Below the pieces are notes generated by a model. That model was not told where the DNA came from. It ran no database searches and saw only the letters and a list, made by a program, of their open reading frames with translations. From positions 673,900,484 to 673,964,483 of the forward strand of contig OZ010788.1 of NCBI GenBank assembly GCA_963932465.1: a DNA stretch of 64,000 nt, given 5' to 3'. Source of the stretch: Maratus speciosus. Lineage: Eukaryota > Arthropoda > Arachnida > Araneae > Salticidae. Shown here one piece after another: positions 11,691 through 23,045 of the stretch. Positions within the stretch are counted from its first letter, which is position 1. Each line of letters opens with the position of its first letter. The translations under genes were made by a program, and so were the position numbers.

Positions 11691-12404
11691 TTACAGCAAT
11701 ATTTAAACTTTGCTAACAGTAATTGCGTGATGTTCGGTTTTATCCTCAAAAATAAACTATCTATTTTTCAATATAAAACAAAACATAGGTAATATAAATT
11801 GGGCTTGCCTTGTATTTACGTATATCCGTGTATTATCTGGTATCACACGCCGGTAAGGGTAATTATGTCTTCATCTTCTCTTATATTTCTGATTTAATCC
11901 ACATGTAATGATCGTGTGATGTTCCAGGTCATTTAAAAGACACATGTTTTTTTGTGACTTGTAAAATTTAAATATGTCCGGAAACTTTTAAATAGAAAGA
12001 AAATTAACATTTAATAAAAGCCTTAGAAATACATCTCTCCTTTGGAGAGTCTAGATTACAAGGGAAAGTAGAGAAACATGAATAATATATTACTAGCAAT
12101 AAAAAACAGGAAATTAGTGACATAAATCTTAATAACAAATTATTTGTATCAATATTTATATTTATAGTAATTTAAAATAAGAGTCTATCAATGTCTATAG
12201 TTCTTGAGTATCATGAAATGTTTATAATAAAATGTTTGTTTACGATTTTGCAATCACTTTTCACTTTCACTTCCTTCCTTCAGATCATAATCACTTTTGA
12301 TAATTGCTTTTATAAATCACATTTGACACATGAAAAACAATTTACTTAGCTTGATTGTTTTAACGTCCTTGTTTGGAGATTATATTTCACAATAGCTGTC
12401 AACA
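11691..12404 (-). repeat. 5' LTR of Copia element
   Basis: This is 714 bp, matching 6949-7662 along its whole length with scattered substitutions. The outer terminus (AGCTGTCAACA on the plus strand) abuts the CTGTT duplication at 12405-12409. The inner terminus is slightly decayed: TTACAGCAAT in place of TGATAGCAAT. Confidence 0.93.
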
Positions 12405-12483
12405 CTGTTGTACATCAGTGACGGGCGCTTCGCATCCAGCTAATCCGGGGATTCGCAAACAGCTGACGTACAACAGAATAACG

Positions 12484-12823
12484 ATAAATAGTGATTTTAT
12501 TAAATATCATGACTGAGATTAACTCGTTTTTACTCTGATTATAAAATAAAGCATAAATTTAAGATGAAAATCAAAGTTGGTATAATATTGAACTAATGGC
12601 ATTGAAGTATTAGACTAAGTGTTACAGTAGATTTCCTCAAATCAACAACCCTAAAATCCGCAAAACAATGAAACTTTCAATTCAGGTGTAGGGACAAAAT
12701 TATAGAATTTTTAGTTTTATATCATTCCGTATGTATTTTAATATGTAATTTTCGATAATACGATTTACTCATGGTTTTTCATGAAGGAAGTATCAATTTA
12801 AAACTGAATTTTTTTTTCCAATA
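12484..12823. other. Intergenic spacer, nothing recognised
   Basis: AT-rich sequence between the split inverted repeat and the Tc1 element, with no domain, repeat or RNA gene that I recognise. Confidence 0.5.
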
Positions 12824-14352
12824 CACTGCTCAAAACAATTAAAGGATATTGCAGTTTTAGGTGGATTTTGTATCTGGTAAACTGTTTGGCTGATTGATAC
12901 ATGGTCGACAGACATAGTAGGTTATATGAGAATAAATTACACATGTTTGGCAGAAAAAAATGCATTTTATTGCGCATTTGTGTACTAAAGGAAAAAAACA
13001 CAATTTGTGCATATGAGAAAAAAAGAATAAGAAAAGGTGTTTTCTTCAAAGAAAATCATTTTCAGTAGGGGGTATGGTTTCCACGGGCGGCCAGCAACGT
13101 TGAACACCTTTGAGGCATGGACTCAATGAGGCTATTAATGACGAGTTGGGGTATTCTGCCCCACTCTTCCAGAAGAGCTCTTTCCAGTTCTTGGAGAGTT
13201 TGTGGGGGTTGTTGGCGGCCAGAAACTCGTCTTCCTAGAGCGTCCCAAACGTGCTCGATTGGATTCATGTCTGGAGAACACGCTGGCCATTCCATTCGAA
13301 CGATTCCTTCCTCGAAAAGGAAATCCTCCACCAGGTTTGCACGATGTGGCCTGCAGTTATCGTCCATTAAAATGAAGTTATCTCCGATTGCTGCAGCGTA
13401 AGGGACTACAATAGGTCTGAGGATCTCATCCCTATATCGGCGACCAGTCAGAGCTCCATCTCGAATGATGTAGAGGTCAGTGTGCCCGTCAATGGAGATG
13501 CCACCATACACCAACACTCCTCCACCGCCAAATCTGACACTTTCGTGCACGAACGCAGGATTATTCCTACTGCCACGGTCCCTCCAGATGAAAATATGCC
13601 TATTATCCGGATGCACAGAAAAGCGGGACTCGTCAGAAAACAGAATATTGCTCCATTCATTTCTCCTCCAGTTGACATGCTCGGTTGCCCACTCCCTGCG
13701 GTCGCGACGATGCCTTGATGTTAATCTAACACATACCATCGGTCGGCGAGCATATAGACCTACAGCATGGAGCCGGTTTCGGACAGTCTGAGTGAAATCG
13801 TGGTGCCTGTAGCCGAGCGAAGGTGTTGTTGGAGAAGAGTAGCGTTCATGGTTCGGTGTCTCCGAGCTGTTAACGCTAAATATCGATCTTCATTGGGCGT
13901 TGTTGCCCGTCTACGACCTTGCCCTGGTCTTCGGCCTGCAGATCCACTCTCCAAAAAAGGGTTCCAGATCCTGGAAATGACACTTTGTGACACTTCAATG
14001 GCTTGCGCTACTTCGGCTTGAGTTTGGCCCTTTCTAACCTACCAACAATTCTCAAAGCTTCTGAATCTGTCAAATGACTTCGCTGAGACTTCGTACTCAT
14101 CGAAACAAAGCAATCACTGAATGCCGATCATCCTTGTCTTCATTCTCTTTTATCCAGTTGAAAGTCAAATTTCATTCGCTGCCGCTGAAGCGACGTTTTT
14201 GACGTCTAACTCAAAATTTGCATACTCCACAGTTTGAAAACCAGAAAAATTTGCATTTGTGATTCTCTTCTTCTATTTTCGGCAAAATAAATTTCGTTTA
14301 TATCTTTATTTTATATAAAACTTCAAATATCCTTTAATTGTTTTGAGCAGTG
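12824..14352 (-). mobile_element. Tc1-family DNA transposon (DD34E), inactive
   Basis: Terminal inverted repeats begin CACTGCTCAAAACAATTAAA on the left, with the matching complement ending GAGCAGTG on the right. Both ends are flanked by TA (12822-12823 and 14353-14354). The length of 1529 bp is normal for a Tc1 element. It encodes one transposase on the minus strand, which is broken by frameshifts. Confidence 0.93.
13062..14100 (-). pseudogene. Tc1 transposase, frameshifted
   Basis: Translation starts at Met 14100 (MSTKSQRSHLTDSEALRIVG). It shifts frame near 14035, resumes with the paired-like HTH in 13993-13760 (SQSVISRIWN, then GRRPGQGRRR, the GRPR-like hook), shifts again near 13750, and continues as the DDE domain in 13739-13062. 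Catalytic residues are visible: Asp in ILFSDESRF, Asp in FILMDDNCRPHRA, and Glu in CSPDMNPIEHVWD, with 34 residues between the last two. In intact relatives this enzyme cuts the TIRs and inserts at TA; here at least two indels prevent a full product. Confidence 0.92.
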
Positions 14353-14444
14353 TATATTGCTGCATTAATCAAGCTTTTCTGGTTATTAAGAGAGGCTAAA
14401 CCTGCAATAAAACTTCCTTAATTTAAAGTTTTTGATATGAATTA

Positions 14445-15579
14445 CAGTCGAACCCGGTTAAGACGCGTTTCAAGGGAGTGGACCTAAGTCGTGTATTAAG
14501 CGGGATCGCTTATTAAACGTGATTTGTATAATGTTGCAGGAACTTGGTTTATTTACACATCTAATCTTCTAAATGAACTTTAGACCTTTCATTGATATGT
14601 TTATGGTCGAAATTTGTGTCTTATATGTATATTTAGATTTAAATTTAATTGTATTCAACTTCACTCAGTCTATCTTTTTACAGAACAGACTGGAATAATA
14701 ACTGAAAATAAATATGGATGCGGCTTTATTGTCGATAATACGTTACAATCAAAGATAAAACAACAAAAATAATTTTTCTGCTAGACTATTTTTTTTTTAA
14801 CAGAAAGAATAAAAATATAAAACTTTTGAAACATAATCCAGTCGTTAAAATTATATTTAGTACTTGTGATAATGAGTAAGTATTGTTAGCATAGCAAAAA
14901 GTAACGAAAACATAGAAAACATAAAAGAATTATACAACAGCATTCGTATTTGTTTAATATATGCAAGTTTCTTTTTCTTTTCTTTTTGTATATAACATGC
15001 GTTATAAAACATAGTAGTGATATAACATACATTTAAAAACTCACTAACAACAGGTATAATCATCTTTAATCATAATTTTATGACGTATCTTAGTATCCTG
15101 AATTCCTCTATGTATCTCTCTCTACTACAATAGTAAAATACACGAAACGAGAAACAAAGAATGTTAGAACACGGGATCAAAGAAGAATTGCAATGTTGCT
15201 AATTTAGAGGTTTTTTTATTCAAATATCTATCACTATTTTCGAAATGTTCCTTTAATTGATCTGTTATTAAATAAAGTGAATATCAGTTTACAGAAACAG
15301 TACTTTTTATGAGAATAAAAAAATCCGCTAAAATGGAAACACTGGAGAAGAAAGAAGGAATTCGCATCTTCACCAATGAATTCGCGTCTTAAACGTGATT
15401 TTTTACCACAAGGGACCGAAAAATTTTCGCGTATTAAGCGGGATCGCAAAATAACCGTTCGCGTCTTAAACGTGATATTTTTACATTAGTGTTACGGGCG
15501 ATGTTCAAGGGAGCGGAAAAAATCCGCGTATTAAGCGGGATCGCGTATTAACCGTGAGCGTTTTAACCGGGTTCAACTG
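14445..15579. mobile_element. pogo/Tigger-like non-autonomous element
   Basis: The left end CAGTCGAACCCGGTTAAGAC matches the reverse complement of the right end (ACCGGGTTCAACTG) with few mismatches, and TA flanks both. Sub-terminal motifs such as CGCGTATTAAGCGGGATCGC and CGCGTCTTAAACGTGAT recur near both ends, as expected for transposase-binding repeats. The 1135-bp body has no transposase frame. Assignment to the pogo/Tigger branch rests on the CAGT(N)GAACC-type termini. Confidence 0.7.
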
Positions 15580-17815
15580 TACTAGGATACCTTTATGAGG
15601 AAGGTTTCGCTGAATAATTCAAGGAAAACGTATCTCATCTTTATTATGCATATTTAACTATACATTATTAATTATTTACTTGACCTTTACTTTTAATAAT
15701 TTAATCATTTTTAAAATTATCTTACTTTTTATCATTTTAGTTTACTACTTTACTTAATTATTTTAATATTTTACTATATTGCAAGCATTCATTATAATTT
15801 TGATTGCATTATTACATTCAAATTACTGTTTAAAAAATGTAAACAGAGCAATGACCAGAAATCAGCAGAATTCTAAAATTCGCACAACTTTTGGTCCCAA
15901 GCTGTGCGGATTTGAGGTCCTGAATCCTGGTATTCCATAGTTTATATCGAATAAAACTTAATAAAATAAAACCTGTGAAAACAAAATCTGTCTATAACGA
16001 GACATTTTTATGATTTCGCTGGAAGGACTGCCGTACAAATCTACCTGTTAAAACGGAATTTTTTCCGGTACCTGGTTTTACTGCATATTCGCCAGTAAAA
16101 CTTGTGAAAACATTTCCTGTTTACATTTCTCTGTCTGAAACGTAAAAATTTCATAATCTCTCCGGAAACAATTCCATACAATTATACCTGCTGAATCGGG
16201 AACCTCCCAAAACAAAAATTTTGCTCCTTTGCGATTTCATTTTCTCTCAGATTTTACTCTATATAGTTTTTGTGTTTATTTAATGCTGCAGAACATCTTA
16301 AGACGGTTCTCGAGTGACCGCAGTCACATTCCGTTTTACACAGGTTTCCGCCTTAGAAAATACATTTGTATGGTACTTTTTCGTATATATCATGAATATT
16401 TTCCGTTATAGACAGGCACCTTGTTTCAAGAAATTGCGGTACTTACGAATTATCCGAGCAGGTGGATAGCCAAAAATGGTTATCAATCGCCAATTTTAGG
16501 GTTCCATACTTAAAAAGTAAAAACGTAACCACTATGTAATTTTTTTCGACTGTTTTTTTTTTCTTTTCTTTCTTTCTTTTTTTTTTTTTTTTTTTTTTTT
16601 ACCTTTTGCGAGCTCTACAGACTAATGAATCAAGGAACATTGTACTCTTCGATGGAATAACATCCAACAAAAGACAATTAGTCTTCATTTAAATTAAAAA
16701 AGAAGGAAATCAGTCGAATAGTTCTCGAGAAAAAGGGTCATCTAGTTTGAAAAACATGGTTTAAAAAAAAAAAAAAACAGGTTAAATTTTTTTAATAGAT
16801 GTTCAACGAAAAAATACTGTAAGGAATTGAAATATCAAGAAAATTCTTTAGTGAAACAATCTACATGTTTGAGAAAAGCAAAAAATGCGAAATTTTTAAA
16901 AAAATCGAAAATTTTGACCCCAAAAAGTAAAATGTCTCCTTAATGGGACTTTCTGAAAATGGGATTTTTTATCTAAATAAATTAAATTTTACTATAGCAC
17001 GATTCATGTTTTAGACGATGTATGTAATTACATACGTATTCAATTTTGATTGTATTTAAATAGAATTGCATACATCCTCTATAAAGCACGCCATGCTGTA
17101 GTAAAGTAAGTTTAATATAACCAAAATAAAGATTTCATTTAGAAAGGAGCTAACTCTAATCCGTTTTTAAACTAATTTCTTCCTACAATTATAGGTTTTC
17201 TTCTTGAAATTATATAAATAGGAAATGTAGAACAGTTGATGTTCCTTGCTCATATATAATTTTATAATGCAAATATAATAAGAATTTTTTTCTTTTTTTA
17301 ATACTACTCACACGAAAAACTAAATCATACATCGGACATTAATTAAGAACTTTACAAATATAAGATGATTAAAGAATAGAATAATTAGTTGTAGAAAAAT
17401 GTTTAACCTATTATAGGGTAGGAATTACGATTCAAGAATACTAATTTTTTTTTCAATTCATCGGATTTTTTTTTTTTTTTTTTTTTTAATCTAGAAATTT
17501 TGAAGACTATTTTTTACCCGATTTAATGACAGACACTCCATAATTAAATAAGGTGAAAGTGACTGTTCAGAATTTTAGAATAAAATATTCCGTTAAATTT
17601 GCAGTATGGCTTGCAGAGGTTTTCTTGGGTATTCCGTGCTTTAATTCAAAATTCAGATATCTAGTCCCAGAAAAAAAATATTTGGAATCTTTATCTACAA
17701 TTTAATTTAACAACTTAAATGACACGATTATGAGGCACAAGAATAATATGATTTTTCCCATATAAAATGCTCATAACACCATCGTAAGATAAAAAATATT
17801 AGTACGTTCAATATT
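15580..17815. other. AT-rich stretch with homopolymers, no recognised gene
   Basis: The stretch contains long T runs (for example about 16577-16600), a short palindrome around GTATGTAATTACATAC at about 17018, and AT-rich sequence. I found no supported exon, RNA gene or bounded transposon. Confidence 0.5.
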
Positions 17816-18267
17816 TGTGGCGTATTTATAGTGGTGGGAGATTATGAGGAGTCTTATAGGCTTTAAATATAGAGCTTTTATTCAACAACGGGTAAAGGTT
17901 TCATTTCAAATCCACATCTAGATTTCATGTCACCCTAAATCTGTTCTTGTTCCCAGTCTAAGCTCCAGCCATACAGGCCGTTTCTCTACACCAAAACTAC
18001 TTACGCCAACTCAAACTCTCTCCAACATCTAACTAACCCACTAAACACTGACTGACTGCTTAATATAATTTCACTCCCCTATTTATACTGTGGCAGACTG
18101 AGCAAATAAATTTGCGTACGGTTACCCCTAATTCGCGGAACAGTGAATTCCTAGTTAAAAATGCACCGCGGACAATTAGAGTGCCTCTACATTAGAGTTA
18201 CGTCTTACATCATGTTCCACATCAAACCACTAGAGAGGCTCTGTGACAAAGTTACTGGTTCCTTACA
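17816..18267 (-). mobile_element. Solo LTR, probably Gypsy-type
   Basis: Read on the minus strand, this 452-bp unit starts TGTAAGGAACC and ends CGCCACA, i.e. TG...CA. It has the internal order of an LTR: a TATA box (GTATAAATAGGGG) around 18082-18088, a transcribed region, and an AATAAA signal around 17877-17882. No gag or pol lies on either side, so it is best read as a solo LTR left by recombination. The flanking bases do not form a clean target duplication (ATATT on the left, AATTG on the right), which lowers certainty. Confidence 0.6.
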
Positions 18268-18666
18268 AATTGAGTAAAATATACATAATATCAATTTTCG
18301 GTTTATTAGCGCTTCATAGTGAAAGGAAAAGAAACGTCTGTTTCTGAATTCCTATAACCCCTTTAAATAGTGAGGGGCATTATATGCTATTTATTATTAT
18401 ATATTCGAATGAATCATTCCGAAATGTAGAAAAGCATAAGGGACAACATTCGTATTATTTTTAGCCATTTAAATCATTTAAATATTTTATCAAATATGAT
18501 GAATTAATTAATTTTATAATGTTGTATGCTTCTTAACTTAAATTTTTTTCTTTTACAAAATGTTTGGTTTTAACTGATTGAAAATAAAACTAGGGATAGC
18601 AGTTTTGCTTTTGCGCGTGCCCAAGTTACTCATTCTAATATCAAACTAACTCATTATGCTCATCAC
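18268..18666. other. Spacer, nothing recognised
   Basis: Low-complexity AT-rich sequence between the solo LTR and the hAT-like element, with no supported features. Confidence 0.5.
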
Positions 18667-19274
18667 TAGAGATCAACTGAAAATTCGGTTTCGTTTTCGT
18701 TTTCAGCCCATAATTTCACCGAAAAAGAATTTTCGGCGAAAATGCTTCAGAATATTCGGCCGAAACTCAGCCGAAACCATCGTATTCCAAAAATATCGTG
18801 TCTTTTATCAAAAATTTTCAACATGACTCATTGATTTGAGCTGTATCAGCTCAAATGAGACACTCTTTGTTTGTTGCTATGAACTTCACTGTTTATAATG
18901 ATCAGTAATGACTGACTCAAGACGTGAATGCAAACTATAAAGCAAGCAATGCCTATAGGACTCAACTTTAAAGACGCTTTTCACGTGCTCATTAATAGCT
19001 CCAGACTTAAGTGTAATAGAATTTTTTTAGTTTGAAACCGCAGAAGTGTTTAGAATATCCTTTGAGAAAGCTCTAAAATAACGGTCATTTATCAAAATCA
19101 TTGTAAAAAAGATAAATCGAGATATGCATACCTAAAACATTATTTTATGAGATGAAATTTGCATAATTAGGAAATCCTTCTATGTCGTGGATGAATTAAT
19201 TACATTTTACTTTATAGGAAAACAAAAAGTTTTGGTTGGAGCCATAGAGAACCAAATTTAGCCACACGTATACT

Positions 19275-19355
19275 TGATTAATAATTATATATATTTAATA
19301 AACACGTATAATTAATTAATAATTATGTATATTTAATAAACACGTATAATTATAT
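19275..19355. repeat. Short tandem duplication, about 45 bp
   Basis: The block AATTATRTATATTTAATAAA followed by CACGTATAATTA occurs twice in direct succession inside the hAT-like element. Confidence 0.7.
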
Positions 19356-20052
19356 ATACAATGGCGCTAAGTGGATAACGCTTCCGGAGTGAAGTCATCC
19401 GAATACCGATAACCATTTCGCTTTTTTATATTCCATTCGGCCATTTTATTCAAAATTATTTTTTCGTATAAAACTTCATAAAAGTTACATTTTTAGAAAG
19501 GTTATTCAAAATAAATTAACATTTGAGAGATGACTTGCATTCAATTATGGATATATTCCCAGATAACTTGAGTTGAAATTAGAAGTATGGTGTCCACAAA
19601 ATAAATCGCGTTCGTTGTGAAAGTTTATGCTTTGTTGGCGCCATCAATTAATAGTTAAATTAAAAAAGAAATTTTCTTTTGAAAAACTTCTTTGAATTCT
19701 GAAGACAGTGGGGGGAAAATGAATATTTCTTATAAAATATAATTAGAATATCAGGAATATATAATGTCGTGTACTACATATATCAATGCAAATAAAATTT
19801 TGTATTTTGTACGGAAATAAATTTGTAATTCAATAAAAGAATTTGAGAAAATAATCTATTAATGCAATGCAATTAATAGTTGCAATTTACTTATACAATA
19901 AAAGATGATTTTTAATGATCAAAATTTATCGGAGGTTTTTGATTTTTCAATGTTATAACGTACGTTCTTTTTTACTATAAGCTAACAAATTTATACGGAA
20001 TTGCAGTCTTTCAGTTTTTTTTTTTCTTATTTATAAGAAATTTAAGGTTAAT

Positions 20053-20211
20053 CAGGGCTCGCAATGTTCCTAAGAGTTTCTCACTTTCCTACCACTATTT
20101 TAGAAAGATAATATTTATTGGATATTTCTATTGCAGTTGTTAACGAGACTTAGTACAAAGGTTTTTTATTTAAAATAGTGGTAGGAAATGTAGAAAAATT
20201 TAGGAACGCTG
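20053..20211. mobile_element. Nested hAT-type MITE
   Basis: The ends are inverted: CAGGGCTCGCAATGTTCCTA on the left and, as reverse complement of the right, CAGCGTTCCTAAATTTTTCT. Both then lead to TTTCCTACCACTATTTTA. GGTTAAT occurs on both sides as a likely target duplication. A related MITE lies at 45319-45485. It is nested in the larger hAT-like element at 18667-20824. Confidence 0.65.
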
Positions 20212-20824
20212 GGTTAATGATTTCTTTAAATGCAATGAACGATGGTGAAAGTTAATTGACATTATGTTTTAAAATAGTATTATTAGTACTAATTTACATG
20301 TTTTTGTGAAATAGTTCTTCAAATTTTGTTAATGAAGTTCATTTGCATATTCTACGTCATTATTTTACCAAATCAATTAATAATTTTCTTTCAAATTAAG
20401 TTTGAATGAAAAATGGGCTGTTTTTATAGCTATCTTACCCCCACCTGACCCTATTAACCAGATAAGATAAATTTATTACTTTATAATTCTTTTTATAATG
20501 CAATGCTATATCATTCTTCTGAAAATGCAAACATCTCACTCTTACGGGCTATCTTCTAGTAAATTAATAATTATGCATATTTATGTATGTATTAATTACC
20601 TAAAAATATACAATAATTTTTAAACAAAAACATACGCCCAAGAAATCTAAATTTAATTCTATCGCCTTGTTAGTAATGTGAATAAAAATTCAGGTAGTTA
20701 AATACTTCAAAATTTTTTGGAAAATTTTCCGTTTTTGGCCGAAAAGAGGAATATTGCCGAAATTCAGTTTCGGTATCGGTTTCGGTCTTAAAAACCTGTT
20801 TCGGTCTATCCTTACTCATCCCTA

Positions 20825-22028
20825 CCTTCATATAATATGCAAACAAAAATTAATCAAGCACGCATTAAATATTGATACTGAAATATATTAAAATAACAAA
20901 AAGTATCTTAGAAAGAATTAATATCAGCTTCTCTTGGGTAGGGCGGAGGATAGCGAAAATCTATATTTATCCTTTGCTCCGAATCTCGGTTGAAAGCATT
21001 CGACAAAGACTCTCAATCTAGTTCACACGAAAAAAAAAAACAAAAAAAAAAACAGATTGAAATTAAATATCTAAACAAAATCAAAGATGATGCACGGGTT
21101 GCACATTTGAAAGAGGAAGCGAGAAATATATATTTTTTTTTTTCTTTAGGTTCGCATTTTTAATTTTTAATGAAAGACGGTCTGTGTGTTAACCCGTGAC
21201 TTTTCCATCAAGAAACTTTTGACTTTGGAAGATAAAGATCACTTTTGTTTATACACAATTCGCTATCCAGATACAGATCGCTCGGATAGGCACCGAAACC
21301 GAACTCCATAACAGTGAAATAAATACATCCATGTACATTGGCTGATCTTTCGGTGTTGATCTGATTCAGACAGATTGCCGAAGCTTCAGAATTTCATAAA
21401 TACTATAAGCGTTGATCTCATGTGTGCATTCACGATTGTTATGTGGCGACGAACATCCATTATTAAAATGTAAGTTAAAAATCGTTACTTTAGAGTAATT
21501 GTTATACTGTTTCATTGTATTCTGTATCATTTTTTTACATGCATGAATTCAGCCAATATGTTATTGTAGTTGTTTTAAACAAGTGTACTTAATGCTTAGC
21601 ACTTTGTTTATTAGTTTTAATTATTCTCTAATTGCTCTCAGTTACATACAATGAGAAATGCACAGAAACAGACTCGGCGTGACAAAAAGGAATTTCCGAT
21701 AGGCTTTAAATTTATTCTTATAAAAATAGCAGTGCCATTAAAAAAGAAAAAAAAGAAAAGAAAAAACTTTATCTATGTGAATGAGTCTAAATCCTTTATT
21801 TTTTTTTCAGGAATTTAAAATTTATTTATACGCCTCGGAAAGAAATAAAATCATTTAAAGCATTCACTTGTGGGGTAATTATTTTTTGATTATTTTCAAT
21901 AAATAGTATTGTAATTATGATTTGTGTGTGTGTGTTTGTTTGTGAGGGAACAGTTTGAACCCTTTATGTAATGAATTACGAATTCAGGAAAATTTTATCC
22001 TCTAAACTATTTTTCGTGAATTGTTTAA
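20825..22028. other. Intergenic stretch with one weak first-exon candidate
   Basis: This stretch is mostly AT-rich with A runs. The block from about 21240 to 21469 is less repetitive and ends in a strong donor-like site (AAAAT|GTAAGT at 21469/21470). An ATG at 21420 opens a 16-codon frame up to that site. I do not regard it as a proven exon. Confidence 0.3.
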
Positions 22029-22539
22029 CCCATATTGGACCGCTGTCCTATAAATAGGACAGCTAATAAAACATTTTTTTAAATAAAATTGGTAAGGATT
22101 TTCTGGATGCATTTTGCTATGACGTCTTTAAAAGACATAAAGTATAACATACAAACAAAAAAACAAGTAACCAATTAAAATTTTTATTGAAAAAAATCAA
22201 TTAAAAAAATTCTTTAAGAATTGTGATCTTATAATCTAGAATTTTACCGTTATTATTATCTTTTTATTGGAGAAATCATAGAGCATTTTTGTACAACATA
22301 AACAGTATTTTTAAAGTAAAGTAAAATATTTGCTCATAAAATTAGTTTATGTATGCATTTTATATGTCCTTACTATGTGTCCTACTAATATGTTATGTTT
22401 ATAGGACAACTAGTTACTTAAAAAATTAAAAACTTTTTTTCAAAATTTTGCTAGTATCTACTTAATTACACCATATTAATGATATAATCAAAGTTTTAAA
22501 ATATTTCAAAAATATTTAATCGGTGTGGTCCAATATGGG
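22029..22539. mobile_element. piggyBac-type MITE, intact copy
   Basis: It is bounded by TTAA on both sides (22025-22028 and 22540-22543), the piggyBac target. The termini CCCATATTGGACC and GGTCCAATATGGG are perfect inverted repeats. The 511-bp body is non-coding. It is highly similar to 61211-62803, where the same element has been interrupted, so this copy serves as the empty-site reference. Confidence 0.9.
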
Positions 22540-22584
22540 TTAAACTACATTAGAAGATTTATATAACCATTAATAAATTTTAGA

Positions 22585-23045
22585 AGGATTGGAGGATTTA
22601 GAAGGATTCATTAAATTTGAATTTATAGGGATTGTGTGCACTATTTATAACCGCACTCCAATCTGTTCTTACTAGAGAAATATAGAATACTTCCAAATTG
22701 AAAAAATTGAAAAATGCCTGGCCATGGAAGCGATTTGGAATTGAACTGTGTTTTCCATTTTTGGATCCATCCATACTTGCGTTATAAGCCATTTTGATCA
22801 CGTGACAAACACGTTTTTTGCCCGCTCTTGAGCGATTATTCTACTTTCGTGCGGAAATTCGGTTCAAAACGTCCACTTTGACACTCTTTTCTGAAAGATC
22901 TATTGCGTTTGCAAAAAAATGGAAAAAACAGCTCGATTACATAATTTCTGAACAACAACATCAGCTAGTTTCATGCATTTTCGAGCAAAAATAAGTTAAA
23001 ACTTATTTCAGAAAGATGCCTTTTTGGATTTGAGAACACCCCCAG
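22585..23045. repeat. Dispersed repeat X, longest copy
   Basis: The left part (GATTTAGAAGGATTCATTAA) matches 51268-51350. The middle (GGCCATGGAAGCGATTTGGA, ATCACGTGA) matches 37528-37706 and 39768-40185. The right part (TTCTGAAAGATCTATTGCGT, AAAAAACAGCTCGAT) matches 40030-40185. No coding domain is seen in any copy. The ends are not defined by clear TIRs, so the class is unknown. Confidence 0.75.

Larger units (their letters stand above)
6949..12404 (-). mobile_element. Copia (Ty1/copia) LTR retrotransposon, complete but inactive
   Basis: This 5456-bp element has two 714-bp LTRs (6949-7662 and 11691-12404) and a CTGTT target duplication at 6944-6948 and 12405-12409. The minus-strand order is gag, protease, integrase, reverse transcriptase, RNase H, which is diagnostic of Copia rather than Gypsy. 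Coding is broken by two frameshifts (near 10415 and 10030) and three in-frame stops (at 9072, 8346 and 7950). By eye the LTRs differ at about 25-30 sites (near 4%), so the insertion is not recent. A polypurine tract precedes the 3' LTR. A primer-binding site next to the 5' LTR is not obvious. Confidence 0.95.
6937..12483. repeat. Small inverted-repeat element split by Copia
   Basis: With the Copia element and one target duplication removed, CGTTATTCTGTT (6937-6948) joins GTACATCAG (12410-12418). The right arm at 12463-12483 is the reverse complement of this joined arm, so the two 21-bp arms match with a single mismatch (A versus G). The pre-insertion element was about 86 bp. A relative lies at 41310-41391, with matching ends and a shared centre (CATCCAG-TAATCC). 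This shows that Copia landed inside the left arm. Confidence 0.75.
18667..20824. mobile_element. hAT-like non-autonomous element
   Basis: The left end TAGAGATCAACTGAAAATTC and the right end (reverse complement TAGGGATGAGTAAGGATAGA) share a short TAGRGATSA terminus. Both ends carry clusters of TTTCGG/CCGAAA motifs within about 120 bp. These are typical of hAT elements with sub-terminal transposase-binding repeats. I could not find a convincing 8-bp target duplication, and no transposase frame is present. A separate MITE is nested at 20053-20211. Confidence 0.45.
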
